Shown in pieces: positions 1 through 14,300 of a stretch of DNA of 64,000 nucleotides. Below the pieces are notes generated by a model. The model saw only the letters and a program-made list of their open reading frames with translations, was not told where the DNA came from and did no database searches. How positions within the stretch are numbered: the first letter of the stretch is position 1; the number at the start of each line of letters is the position of its first letter. The DNA is taken from assembly GCF_001640805.2 (NCBI RefSeq), contig NC_066848.1, positions 13,858,092 to 13,922,091 on the forward strand. The letters are read 5' to 3'. Origin of the DNA: Lates calcarifer. Taxonomy: Eukaryota > Chordata > Actinopteri > Centropomidae. The position numbers were made by a program, and so were the translations under genes.

Positions 1-103
1 CCTCTCTCCTCTGTCTTGTCACCCACATAAACACAACACAAACACACAGATATGTATGTACTGATTTGTCTTTAGAAAACGGTGTGTATAAATGATTCCT
101 TAC

Positions 104-2781
104 CAACAGGGCTGGAGTTTTCATTGGCAAAGCGCTTATCCTTATATAAGAGCTCAGTAATCTGGAAAAAAAGAAAAAGTAATTAAGTACACACACACTC
201 ACACACTCACACACTAACAGTGAATGCTTCTTGAGAAAGCTGCACACATAGAGTTACTGGTCAAAGTGCCCTATAGGCCAGTCCAATCCTACATATTTCT
301 TAGATGTGTACATTTTAAAGATGTTTTGCAAACTAGTCTAAAATTGCCCCTTGAGGAACAAATTAATTATTCTGAATTCAGCTGAATATCCATCCTCAAC
401 ATTTCTTTATTTATACGCTATACTGCGCCATAAGGAGATTTAGATAAAAGGCAGCAGATGGCATTTGTCATTTTGTATATTCTCCCTTAATTTAACTCAA
501 GTGTGTAGCAGATGGTGAGTAAATAGGTTATCGCCACTGCTTTGTTGTAGGGACTGAGCCATCATATAGACAGCTGAAGAAAAAAGCAGGTTTAAATTCA
601 AAAACTGTCTGTTTTCATAAACTGTACTATACTGCGTTCAAAATGAGAAATCCTGTTTGCCTGTACTGGTATATGATTCTCCACAGACACTCAAGCAGTG
701 TGGGCCGATCAGGTCTTACCTTCACCATGGACTCCACATCATCAGACCTGCAGGGGGCAGTAGAGGACAAGAGATGAGCACCAATTCCACACGCACCACC
801 AGCAGGTCAACAAGATTCCCAACACATCAGGGTTTACATGCAATTTGCTCATAAGCAAGAGAACATTTTTGCTTTTAGGCTGCAAAACGTAAAAGAGCAT
901 TTATATTTCTGGAGGTACATCTCCTAAAGAATCGCCTTCATTACACATATTTAGGATTTATTCTCCTCACCCAAGTTTTTCTCCACTCTACTTATTCCAA
1001 AGAATGTCCTATATACTTAAACTAGTTCTCATTTTTACCCCCTTTACATGACACATTTTCCTATAAATGATAACTCTAATGTTGAAAACTGTCAAAAAAA
1101 AAAACAAAAAAAAACACTGGGAAACGCCTCTAACTCTTTATGGTCAATTGCTTGTACTGTCGGGGAACTACAGATTTAAATGTAATCCTATCTAGATAAA
1201 AGCAACAAGTAGTTATAGGATGTGAATATATTCTATTTTCCCTCAATGAAGAATATCAAATTCCCTATGAATTACATATTAGGAGTTTTCAAATCTTAAA
1301 AAAATATTGAATTTTCTGACAGCAAATGGAATTTGATTCAAGCAACCATAATGCTGCATGTGTTATGTTGACATATCTACCGAACTGACACTGTACAATA
1401 CAGTACAGCAAGAAAGAGCGACAGATTTCTCAGTTTGACACCCTCAATCCCACAGTACAAGAGAGAGGAGGGACGTTAGTACAAAAGCCTGGGAAACCAC
1501 AAAAGACACACTCTCACACACAAAGACACATGCACACACGCACAGAGGCTAAATGATGACAACGTGTGACATTTCTGGCGTTGTCAGCTAGTTGGTGGAG
1601 ATGAGGAGAGAGGGGGAGATGAGAGGAGAGGAGAGAAGAAGAGGTCTTTAATGATTAAATTATCCCCTGACCTTGTCTTTGACAGGGGCAGGTCCCGCAT
1701 TGCAATGACACGGCGCTCGCACATGCACGCGCACGCACACACACACACACACACACTCCCCAAGTGACAAGCCCAATTATGACCCTGTCAGGCAACCTAA
1801 CAGTCAGAAGAGTGTGTAGGTGTGTGTGTCTGTGTGTTAATGCAATGAAAGCAAAGCAAATGGAGAGGAAGCAGATTAAGCCATAAGAAATATGAGCAAA
1901 ACAAGAAGTGGATATACTGACTTAAACTATCTCAACAAAAACATGCAAACACACACACACACACACACAACATGCCAATTTGTGCACACAATCTGGTAAT
2001 CTACATTTACTTGTGGTTTTGAAATAAGACTAAACTCTCTTGTTGCAATTTTGCATCTGCTGTTAAACTACACCTTTTTCCTTGAAAATCTATATTAAAG
2101 CTACAGTAGATCTCTCAATTTAAAAGAAAAAAAGACAGGAAAAAGTGTTTTTTTATTTTCACATGTCCTTGAACTATAAAGTCTAAAACTATGCTGCCAA
2201 GAACAGAAAGCTGAATGATCCTATTCATTTTATGGCCTCTCAAAAAAGACTTTTTTTTTAAAGTATTCATTGCATTCCTGAGATGAAACCACATTATCTT
2301 TATTTCATCCATTATGGGAGCTAGATTATCAACATTCACTGTTAATTAACAACTCAGCTACAACAAAGAATATATCAGCTGAATGGAAAGTTCAAATTTA
2401 AGCTTGGCTGAGCATATTTTTTTGCTTTTTAGTGGAAGAAATAACTTTGGTCCCCGCAGACAAGTCAGCACTTTTCTCTTTGACTCACCTCCAGCCTCAC
2501 TCAGGGGCCGGAGTGTTTTTGTGTGGGTGTGTGGTGTTAAACTGTAAATATTCATAAACACCCCTTCAACAAAAGCCCACGGGTCAGACCCTGGTCCTAA
2601 GGCTAAGTGTGTGTCTGTGTGAGAGAGAGAGAGAGAGAGAGTGTGAGATCAGTCTGGGGGTCTGGGTACAAGGGGCAGTGGTGGGCATCTGCTAATTTAC
2701 ATATCTCCCACGGTGCTTTGGGGCGAGAGCTGTGGGATGATGGCCTCCATATGCATGAGGCACCCTTGTGTGTGTGTGTGT

Positions 2782-2837
<56 letters not shown>

Positions 2838-4394
2838 ATGATGGGAGTGTTTTCCCCTGCAGCTGCCCCCACACACAGACGCTGTAGATGGTGTGATAGG
2901 CTGCACATGTCATATTTATAGCATATGCCGCACTGACCTCCAATACTGCTACAGGCCTCCCTAAAACGCCACTCAGGAGTTATGAGGCAAAATATGGAGA
3001 AATATGGAATATCAAATGATGTAGTACACATAAAGACACAAACAGACTACAGGCTAATTGACTCACTTTCTGAAGCCCAGGATGAGGCTGCTGCGGAAAA
3101 TGTTGTGGTCCAACCCGGGGAAGGAGGGATCCGACACTGGAAACGAAGACAGACAGAAAGTGATTACAGGCAAAGAAAAACAGAAACAACTGATCTTCAT
3201 GTGGACTGATCGATGTGATTTATGATATGATTGCTTTGTGTGGAATATAATGTTGGTGAGCATCAGAAGTCAAGCTATAAGACAAAATCAGTTAACTTGG
3301 GAGCTTCCCTGTTTTACTTCAGGCCTCTAATGTTGGTCACTGTTCAGCTCAACTAGAGATGAAATATAAAGCCTTGCTCAATAAGACCTCAAAGGTTCTC
3401 GTCCTGACTTTCTTCCTCTCTCTCTCTTTCTCAACCCAACCGGTCGAGGCAGATGACTGCCCACCTTGAATCTGGGTCTGCTCGAGGTTTCTGCCTCTTA
3501 AAAGGAAGTTTTTCCTCGCCACTGTCACCTAGTACTTGCTCATGGTGGGAACTGTTGGGTCTATCTCTGCAATTATAATAATCTAAAAAGTGCAGTGTAG
3601 ACCTGCTATGTATGAAAAGTGCCTTGAGATAACTTTTGTTGTTCAGCGCAATATAAATGAAATTGAATTGAATTGAAACTGGTAACCAGGCGGTCAAGTG
3701 CCTGTTGCTTTGATCAACACACCAAATTCCAAGTAAAATAAAGTGAAGATTTCTAAGGCTGCAATCAGTGAGCATTTTCATTATTGATTAATTCTACTAA
3801 TACTTTTTAAAATCTGGTATGATGGGCAATGGTGGGAATTAATCATGAAAAATGACAGTTCCAGTGCCCATGGTTACATGAATTGTTTGTGTGAGCAACA
3901 GCTCACAAAAAAAGCAAAAAGTTTTCCATTTTAAATGAAACAAAAGCTAGAAAAAATTCTTTAAGTTTAAGAAACTAAAAGCAGCGAAGGTTTGGCATTT
4001 TTTGCTTGATGAACTTTTTTGATGGAGGCTTTTTAAGGGTCCACTGTGTTTCTGTTTCTGTTAATACTGCATAGCAAGGAGAAATATATGAAATGTAGAA
4101 AAACACTCAAGACTGTGTTCATGTGAAGTGAAAAAAAAAATCCACTTAGGACACTGAAAAATATAGAGAAAAGAGAGCGACATATGTGAAAATGAAAAGT
4201 GTATGTTTGAGACTAAAAGGAAATGAAAGACGGAAAACAAGAGGAATCGTCCATTATTTAACAGCCTTCTCTATCCCGTCCCTCTGCCAGTTGGGGTGCC
4301 TCTCGTTCTCGCTCTTTACATATTCACACAGACTAATCTCTTAAAAGGCCTGATGAGCACAGAGGACTAAGTGGGCAAATGTATGAGTGTGTAT

Positions 4395-4430
<36 letters not shown>

Positions 4431-4570
4431 ACGCTGGCCCAATTAGCCTGCAGGCAAAGCAGCAATTCTTATGATGATGGGTGCTCAAGATGCAGTGGAG
4501 CTTCTTAGGAATGTATGTATGTATGTATATGTATGTGTGTGTGTGTGTGTGTGGTGTGTGTGTGTGTGTG

Positions 4571-4612
<42 letters not shown>

Positions 4613-7600
4613 GCTTACAGTAGGTGTAGAGTTTGGCCAGGTCCTTAACAGCCAATGAGCGCACCTCTAAACATAAGGACAAAGACCCCAGAGCGATGCC
4701 TGCATCCTAAAACAGAGGAAAAAAATCACCTTTTTGTTAGCAAGTTTTTTTTCCCACTTGCCACATGTAAACATACACACACTCACACACTGAGTTATGG
4801 ATTACCTTTAAGGCCTGTTGAGCTTCACTTATGCTGGGGAAAGCAGGGACGATGTATTGGGATAAAGTCTCAATATCAGGGGACACGCCGAGTTCCTGCA
4901 TGGCCTTAACCACCTCCAGCAAACCTACAACACACACAAAAATCAATTAATATCCACTTTGTGTCCTTTAAAAGTTGTCTGACCAAACATTAAATGCAAG
5001 AAAAGTATGAAAATTTAGTTCCCAAAATCTAAGTTGGTGTCTTCAAACTAATAGTAAAAGCTGTAACAATTTCAGGGTTGGCATTTGTACTTAATAAACA
5101 CCTTCAACTTTTAATCAAGTTGGTAGTGACACACATAATTAGGATTATTTGTGACATTTGGAGTATGAGATTAGTTTCTTGTATGTGCATTCCAAAAATT
5201 CAGGAAAACAACAGTTAGGGAAAACAAACCTTTGTTTGTTTGCCCATTTTAATTGAATCGCGTGCTGCACTTTTACAGATACGCACACTTTTCTCCACTC
5301 ACTCTCATGGACAGGCCTGAAGCCATGTAACCACTGTTGAAATATGGGTCTAAGAAATGAGCTGGCACGTACTTTCTCTCACCCCTTCAGTTAAATCTCC
5401 CAGCGATTTAACTGCCCCCCCGTTGACAAAATGCTAATGGGGCCTTCCCTCTCTACCTTGGACGGGTGGATACGTGTACATAAACATGCACTCGGCCTGA
5501 AGTGGACTCTTGCCCCATCACCCTGCTCTCCAGCAGAGCCCTGAGGTTCTGCCCCAGGGAAGGAGGCCACAACAGCCACATGCATATGGAACAGCCACTC
5601 ACACACACTCAATATGCCCGAAAGTGTCTGTGTGTTTGTGAGTGTGTGCACATATGGAGGGGGGGAACTGCAGCACTTTGCATATGTCTGGGAGCGTGCC
5701 CACGAAGAACGTGGGCCTAAATGAGCACATACACGCGTCTTCGTGTGTGTGCTCATTCCTCGTGTGTGTTGCTAGGTAATACATCTATATGCGATACATG
5801 ACTGCATCCAATGTCCCAATACAACTTGTTCCCATGCAGACTTCAGTAAACTACCCTAAAGTGCTTCCTTGAGTTGACACACCTTCAGATGCTGTGTGTA
5901 TTTACTCTCCACACAGATTTTGAAACACACACACACACACTGTATATATGTACACATAGCTCTGTGTTTCTGCATCCTCCTGGGACGTATGTGTTCACCT
6001 GGCAGTCTCTCCCTTCAGCTGAATAAAACATGAGTACGAAGCTTTTATATGCCATTAAAACCTGCGGCTGGGGCTGCATTATCCCAGGTAGGGCTACCTG
6101 AACCACTCCATCCATCAATCCAGCCTTTCCCTCCATCCATATCACTCGCTTATCTCCCCCTCTCACTATCCATCTACCCTGCTTTCAAGAAAAAGTAAAC
6201 AGGCGATCTTCCTCTTTCTTCTCAATGGAGGATCCATCCATTCTGCCACCCGCACATCCATTCTTACCCCCTAATCGCTTTCATCCAGACCTTTTTTTTA
6301 TGAAAGAAGAGAGGGAGCACCTGCCTTCCTCCTGAATAATCCATAATCAATTTCACGGTGAGCCAGACAGACAGAAAACAAGTGAATGGAGAGCTGGATG
6401 TATAAATGCACAAGCTACCCTTCTCTCTTGCGCTTTCTGGCTTCCGCATGTGAGCTTTCATGATCGTCAGCACTTTTCAGTTGTCCAACAAGCATGTTTA
6501 TGTGTAGGGGTTTTTTTGACATGTCAAGACTGTGACCAAGAGCTTTTAACCCTCTGAAGTCCAGGCTGTGTTTGTTCAGTTTTCAATCCCTTTATTTACA
6601 GGCTTATGCCAGACTGACTGCATGTCTTAGCTCAGCAGTTATAAGTCAGACTACTAAGAAATGCAATCCGTTTGCCTGTGAGTGGTACTATTCACTTTCT
6701 AGGACAGCTTTTATGAAAAAAATACACATGGCGCTTTCACGTGTATATGGTAAATGCAAAGCCATTGCCTGCAGCTGGTTATTTTAGCTTAGCACAAAGA
6801 CTTGAAACGGGGGGAAACAGCTATCCTGGCTTGGTCCAAAGGTATCAAAACCCACCTATCAACACCACTACAGTTCACCAATTAAAACCACTGACTCCAG
6901 ACAACTCCAGAAAGTCCAAAAAAGGACAGAGAGAAAGAGGGAGTGCTGTAGTGCCGAATGCAGTGATGTCTTAGTGGTCTTAATCGACTTGGTTATGACA
7001 GTGCTCTGTAGTCTAAAATGAACTGAAGAGAGAGTGACACGAAAAGAGTAGAAAAATGAATGAGAAATGAGAAAACCATTGAAGATACAACACAGAATAA
7101 TGTGTGGTATTACGTAGTGTGATTTGTACAGTTGTGCCTCTGGGTCTTCACTCCATAATCTTTATATGGCAGTAACCCTTTTTGCCCCCCCCCCCTTGTC
7201 TGAACAATTTACATAAAGATTCGGCACAGAGGAGAACTGAGAGGAGTAGAGGCCTCTCCAGGTTGGTCAGCATAAAGTCTGACACACCATCCAGGCAAGA
7301 AGTATCAAAGTAGTGAGTTAAGCATGGCAGTGGTCACAAGATATCATCATCAGATTCATGTCTCCAGGTTAACTGTCACAGACGAGAAGTGAGGACAGAG
7401 AAAAGAGAGGAAAAGAGGAGTGGAGTGAACTGGTCGCTGTCATCTCCACCCATCCTTGGACATGAGTACCTGTCACTTCTCCTTTTCTTTGTCCTCCCAA
7501 CACAATCTGTCTCTCCATCTCTCTGTGTCTATGACTCTCCAAAGGTAGACTGTGTTGCCTGTGAGGCAATGACTGGCTGTTGTTTTTTGTTTTGTTTTTT

Positions 7601-10600
7601 TTTAAACAGAAGAGAGTATGAGAAAATATCCATTTTATGAGGCACAAAAAGCTGCAATGTCATCCTCACTCGTTTCATTCTTTTTCTTTTAAGTAAAGTA
7701 ATGCCTGGCTCTCATCCCACCAATTAACAGCTACGGTTAAAATAAAGTTCATGGAGGACTGAATTACAGATTGCTGTGGCAGTGCTGCTTTAAATGACTG
7801 CATTAAAGAAAAAGTGAAGGGGTTGACGATGAGGTCACATAAACAGAGTCAGGTGATGGGGGGTAAAGGGGGCAGCCAGGAAGGAGAGCAGACCAGACAA
7901 GAAAGTCTTTACATCTCTCATCATCCAAAACACAGAAGGCTAGGAACACTCCCTTCCTCTGCAGTCTCCCCTCCCTCTTCTTCTTGCTCCGCCATGTCAG
8001 AAGTGATAAGAACGCACTGCGTCGCGAGAACTGACAAGCGGTGACTAGCTGGCGGCAGGTGGGAAGTTCGGGCCAGCATATGCTTCTGCTAAACCCGCCA
8101 AATCCACACCTCATCAAAATGCAATGTTTTTTTTTTCCCCTCCTCCCCCTCTCTCCTCTCCTGATCCCTCCCCTGCTGTTGTCCTCCTCCAATTCCAAGG
8201 CTCTGGCCTCTCTGCCCGCTAGTGACACCTGTGGACAAAAAGTGACACGGCGCTTAATATTTCATGGGCCGTGCACAGTGGGGCGCGTAATCCAAAGTGA
8301 ATTCCCTCAGAGCGCTTGCATTTACATGAAATCAAGTCACTCTGCATCAGTCACATCACCTGCACTGCCTCCCCCACTGACCTCCCTCCTCCCAACACAC
8401 AAATGCATACACATACCTCCAGCAACCAATGAGTGTAGAGAGCAGGAGGGAGAGAGAGGGGGGAAAAAAAGAGAGGCTGCATCATTCATGAGGGTTAAGG
8501 CTAACACCATCGGAAACGAGCAAGTGTGTAAGCGAAAGAGAAGTTTCTCCACTTTCCTTCCTTCCGTCCTTCCTTCTTTCCGCACTGTGATAACTAAATG
8601 GATGCCGTCTGATGTGTTTGTGTGGCTTTGAGACTGTGCGGTTGAAGAACTGAAGTCAGACTACGTGTCTACGAGTGTGTGGTTGTGCATGTTTAAACTC
8701 ATGTCTAGTCCTCTTCTTCATGCTGCCAAGACAGGCACTGAGGCGTCTCACCATTCAAACTGAGAATCTGCCTCAACCGCACAGAGAGGTCAATCTGCAG
8801 CGTCGCCACACTAGTCTAACCAGTTTCTCCTCCCTGCCAGCTCAAATGCTGTCAATTAGCTGACAGGAGAAAAATACATCATTTATTAATCGCTCTAAAA
8901 AACCCCAAAGAGAGAGGCAGAGCTCAGCATAAATAAAGCACTTAAAAGCCAAGCCGCCGCTGAACGCATTTGACAGGGCACATTTGCTAATGAGTTGTGA
9001 ATTCTTACAAGTCTCCGAATGCCAGCTATCGGTCACTGAGACGATTTATGCCACAAGCTCATCGCGAACAAAGGCAAGAGAAAGAAAATAACTATTTCCC
9101 TCAGCAGAGACAGAATCTGGGAAAGGAAACATTCCCTCGAACTGACCTTGCTGAGCCACTGAACTGGTCTTAAGGGACAGATGAATAAGAAAAGGTGTCC
9201 TATGAAATGTGAAAAAAGATGTCCTGTCCCCCCAGTGAATGCAGTGTCAAAAGCTTCAGCAATTGAACAAAGAACATGGTTTAAATAAGACCAAAATTCA
9301 ATAATTTATCTGACAGAAACTGCATTTTTGTTAAGTTGATCTTCCTGTATTCTGTGTAACTTTGTTATAGATCACACTGGGAATTCTGAGGGAGACACAG
9401 TGTGTGATAGAGAGGTGTGTGCCTATGTGAAATATTTACTCATTATTTAGTTTCCAGTCTGCTACCTATCATTTATCCTGTCATTTTGTCGAGATATATC
9501 AGCTTTAAAAAAAAAAAACAACAGGAAATTAACTGTCAGACTGATTCAGCTTACTGCAAGCTGTGAAAGGAGAAACTGAAATTAAAAGTCTCTATAGCCA
9601 TATGTATACGATTTATAAATGACACACTGCCTGACCAAACCTCATATTAATGGACAGCCCTGTGTTGGAGCATACAGGTTGGACACAGACCTTTAGTGGA
9701 AAGGCAGTACAGGAGCAAGGGACAAATGACGATTTGGACTGAGAAGCAATTTTGATTTGATAAAAAGATTTCAGAAAAGCTACTGGAGTAAAATGACCTC
9801 TGACCCCTCAGCAACAAGGAAACTTAGGTGCCCCCCCTACATGGGGGAAAAGGTCACCAGATCAACAATCCATACACGCTGTGCACCATTTTCTTCCTTC
9901 ATCTGCTTCTGCACAGTTGATACAGTGTCCACTGTTGGGTGTACTGCATTAGTATGTGTGATGGAAATGCTACAATACAAGGTTAATGGTTCAAAATTAT
10001 ACCGTTTAAAATTCCTTAGATGACATACATAATATGTGTCATCCATCAAAGGTTACTGCCAACAGTTAGGGCCATGCAACTGGGGGGCAAAAAGTGGCAA
10101 GTGTTTGAGAATCAGAAGGAGGAATACAAAATATGACATTCATGCCTGAGCGCACTTTCTGAAAGTCAAGAGCGTCATTTTTGGTCTGGAGCACATCTGT
10201 TGAGAGTGGCTGGTGTTGGGACCTCTTCTAAACTTTGCTATCTATTCCTGGAGCTCTCCAGAGAGAGATGTATACGTGTGTATTTGTGAGTAAGTGTGTA
10301 TGCACGTGTTTGTTTCATCTCTTCCCGCTGTAACTCTCACGCAGAGATCAGACCTCTTTGCCCTTGACTGCCCCAGTCCAGTGAAATCTGTCCCAGCTGG
10401 ACCACTCTGTGAGGCATAAATATTTGAGGGAAACACTCCTTTAAAAGCTCTTTCTGGTACAGAGGACAGAGGAGGTCATAATCTCCTCTGCACCATAAAA
10501 ACAAACTCATAAACTGCTAATATCACGCTCACTGGAAAAAAAAAGCCCTCTCCATGTTGGACTGGATGCACAAACAGCTTGTATACGCATGTATTTCCCT

Positions 10601-11318
10601 TTTCACACAGCCTATTAGGGGATTGTTTACATGAGGGATTCAGTGGCTTTAGGATCCAACTACAAGCTTTGGGCTCTCCTGGTCTGTCACAATCTACCAC
10701 CATTCAATTGATAGCATAATTCTGGGATGTAAAGTTTATAGCACATGATAAAAATATAAGTCATTTGTTCACAAACTATATAGTACAAATTTTGAATGGA
10801 CTTTATGCATAGATGTAAATTAAAAATCTGTGTGTGTGTGTGGTGTGTGTGTGTGTGTGTCTGCGTATACCAGCTGTGTTGTTGTCTTTCAAGTGGGGAC
10901 TGAGGAGAGGGAAGAAGAAGTGTGGCCTTATGGGTGATCCCTGCTCCTTCAATATCTTCATCAGCTTTAAAGACATATCTGAAAAAAACAAGAACAACAA
11001 AAAACTAAAAGGTCAGTCACTTGAAAGACTCTTCCTGTTTCCCATCACTGCAGTGATTTGATATAATTTTCAGCTAAACATCTGTCTTATATCAAGTGCA
11101 CATAGATGAGTTGTATAGAAATGTATGAATAGAAAAAGAGAATAAATTCACATCTATATGAACATGAAGGTCTTTCTAAATCCAGGTAAATGAAAGCATG
11201 AGCTATACCAGTGTTCTTGGCCCCCAGAGCACATTGCAGAGAGAAGATGAATGGCGAGGAGTGCAGATTTGACTCCTGGAGCTCTTTACAGTAGTGGCTG
11301 ATCTTCTCCACTGCCTGT

Positions 11319-11354
<36 letters not shown>

Positions 11355-14300
11355 TCTTAAAATTAATGCCCAAAAGCCAAATGCTGACGAGTATTGACTC
11401 TTTAAATACTGTAGGAATCTTTTTGTGAACTGGGTTTAGGAAAAAGTCAGTGAATGTGTGATATATGTGATATACCTTGTCTGTATTGACACAGTGCCTG
11501 AGGAAGAAGTTGCCCAGGGTGGGGGAGTCTGCAGTTGAAACCATCAGAACTGCAGCGTGGGGAAAGTCTTCAGGATGAGAAAAGCCATGTCCTCCTGGCC
11601 CAGGGTGATGAGGTTCAGACACAAGTTCATAGCATCTACGAGAACGACAAATGCAAGATTCCTCTCAGCCTCTTAACACTGATTACAAATACAACTGATT
11701 CATTAGCAGTTTAAGAAATCTGCCATCTAGTTCTTTAGCCTTTCTCAGTTTTATGAGCCAGTGTTACTTGAGCTTTAACAACAATTAATTTTTCCATGAT
11801 AATTGTGCAATGCTTGATTAAAGCAACATTAAGCAACAATTTTACCTTAAAATCACAGCTTCAAAATCATTTTGATGGCATACTGACTTGGAATAGGGAG
11901 AATGGTGCCTCTTTCATCCTCACTCTGCACCCTAAATGTCTGTTCTTACACTATGTAACTTGGGTTGAGCAGGTGCAATCTCCCACGAGAAGTGCCTAAC
12001 ACTAGCGTGACTAGTCACCATAGTATAACAACGAAAACAGTTACAAACAGTAGTACTCTCCCAATATGACAAGCAAAACTGTGGGGCAGATAAGCACAAA
12101 AAATTGCATCTAAAACAGTTATTTTTAGTCACATACGAACACATGAGTGTCCAAGTCTGTTTGATTGATATCACTTTGGCTGCTGATGATGAAAAACATA
12201 AGGAGCAGTGTGTGTGTGCATGTGTACCTGGCACGAAGCCCCTCTCGTGCCTCAAACGCTCAGCCATCTCTGGGACATGCTGATGGTGTCCAGCCTTGGA
12301 CAGAGTGAGGATGATCTGCATGATGTCTTTGTCCATTAGACTGCAGTCTGCACTCTCTGCTTCCTCCATAGTCTGACAAAGAGAGAGAGGAGTGTGGGTT
12401 TGAGAGGCAGGGAGAAAGAAAAGGGAGGAGAGGAGAATTTGAGGGAAAAAACAGAAGGAGTGGAGGGTAGTAGAAAAGAAGGAGGGGTTGAAGAGGAGCA
12501 AAAGGGAAGAAGAAGTGCAGAGATGAGTAATTAAAAAGATAACAATTTGTTCAATACAAACATGCATCATCATCAGCACTGTCGTGAACACTGCCTAAGT
12601 AAACACACACACCTTTTTCAGACTGTCCAGGTCTCCCTTCTCAGCATAGGCATTAAGCAGTGATACATAAGTGTCAGGACCTGGTTCAATTCCTGCTCCA
12701 CGCATCACAGCCAGGATGTTCTTAGCACCCTCGATGTCTCTGCACAGAGACAGTGATGACAGCTTGTTTAAAATCGAATTACTCCAGCACAGCACTCATT
12801 ATGCGCCATTAAATGCAGCAAATTAAAAGAACAAAAGCAGTGACACTCACCCTGCACGAGCGTGACCTGTCACCAGGGCATTGAAAACAGCCTCTGTGAT
12901 GGGTAAATCTTTGCCTTTCATGAAACCCAGTATGGTGCTGAGAAAGCACAGAAGAAAAAAGTTAAAATGGGAGAAACAGGTAAATCCAAAGGTAACAATA
13001 ATATCTTTCTGTTTAAGAAGACTAATGGCTACATCAAGCAATATATCTTGGCTGGTTAATCCATAGAACAGAAAGTTTGCTCACCTGGCTCCCTCAATAT
13101 CTCCACTTTGGCAGTAGGCTGCTATGAGTCTCTGGTAGGTAACCTGGGTAAAAAATAGAACAAAAATCAAACAGAGCTTGAAATGTATTGCATTGTCTGT
13201 TCTTATCAGCACTGTTGTAGTTGACAGATTTAAGAGAACTGTTTTTCTTGCTCTTATTCCATCTATCAGTACTTACTCTGTTGGGCTGGACGTTAGCTGC
13301 TTCCATCTTGGCCAGGAAGTCAGTGGGGGAGAACTTGAACTCATTCTGCAGGTAAACCTTTAGCAGAGCGTTATAGTGGCTGACATCAAAGTGTACACCT
13401 AGGGGAGGAAAATGTGCAAATCTGTGATATCAACATTTACAGCAATACAAAAACATTAGGGTTTGAATATGGCAAAAAGCTGCTGGTAATTCGAACGTAC
13501 TTCATCTTTGAAACATAAGATAATCTAATAGTTGAAATATTTGAAACTATATTTAAGTTCAGCAGCTGTGACAGTACTTTGGATTATATGCTGACTAAGT
13601 TATTGCCATTGGTACGGCCTCTTACCCAGCTCCTGCAGCTTCTCCCACATGTGGTGTGCCAGTGCACTGCGTTCCTCCAGAGGCACCTCAGGCAGCAGGG
13701 AGCCACAGCTACGCAGCAGCAACAAGGCCTGGTTACCACTGGGATAACCTGCAAACAGACAGGAACAGAGGGTGAGGATGGATGTAGAGAAAGGGAAAGA
13801 CAGGATAACAACCCAAAGACGCCACATGGAGCTTGCTCATTTTAATACATGCTATAGTTGTCAGTGTATTGCCATACTTCACTGAAGACTAAATGATGAC
13901 TTCAAGAAAATACAGTAACAACATAATAAAGGGATTTCTTTACCATTAACATATCCGAAAAATTGGCTGTCTCTCATAGCGATTTAATGGCCATCAGTAA
14001 CAATCTGAGGTATCAGTGGTTTATTTATCTAGTCAGTAATAATGCTCTACCTCTTCATCTGACAGCCATCTTTACATCTGTCTCACTGATTTTTGTTTGG
14101 CCTGCCTACCTGTCCTGCACATATCGTGGAAAATGTGGAGCAACAGGGTCTTGGTGATGCGACCAGTTCTCCTCACAGAGCTGTCCAGCTTGGTCAGAGC
14201 CCAGTCAAACTGCTGAGCCTGCTTGGACCGCACTGCAACGCCGCCCTCGTCCTTCTTCTCTGTGGCCACAGTGTAGCCACGCACACACCCCACCGCATAC

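Larger units (their letters stand above)
4925..10870 (-). other. LRPPRC intron between exons 11 and 12 (5.9 kb)
   Basis: This is the largest LRPPRC intron in the window; most others are 70-1500 bp. It contains a dispersed-repeat fragment (6770-6895), a C-run (7186-7196), a CT-rich stretch (8128-8180), a homeodomain/TALE-like motif group around 8840-9060, and an 8-bp inverted repeat (CAGAGGAG at 10467-10474 with CTCCTCTG at 10483-10490). A (TG)n run at 10832-10860 ends ten bases before exon 11. I found no exon in it, and the flanking exon phases (1 then 2) join correctly without one. Confidence 0.65.

Noticed and set aside
2603..3031. 142-codon minus-strand frame and overlapping 104-codon plus-strand frame
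   Set aside because: Both are driven by the (TG)n and (GA)n tracts (runs of TH, VC or SL residues) and show no other coding signal.
8041..8631. 196-codon plus-strand open frame within the large LRPPRC intron
   Set aside because: Low-complexity Pro/Ser/Leu translation from CT-rich DNA, no domain, antisense to an intron, no splice partners.
11932..12591. 219-codon minus-strand frame
   Set aside because: Only its middle (12228-12372) is real, as LRPPRC exon 8; the rest is read-through into introns.
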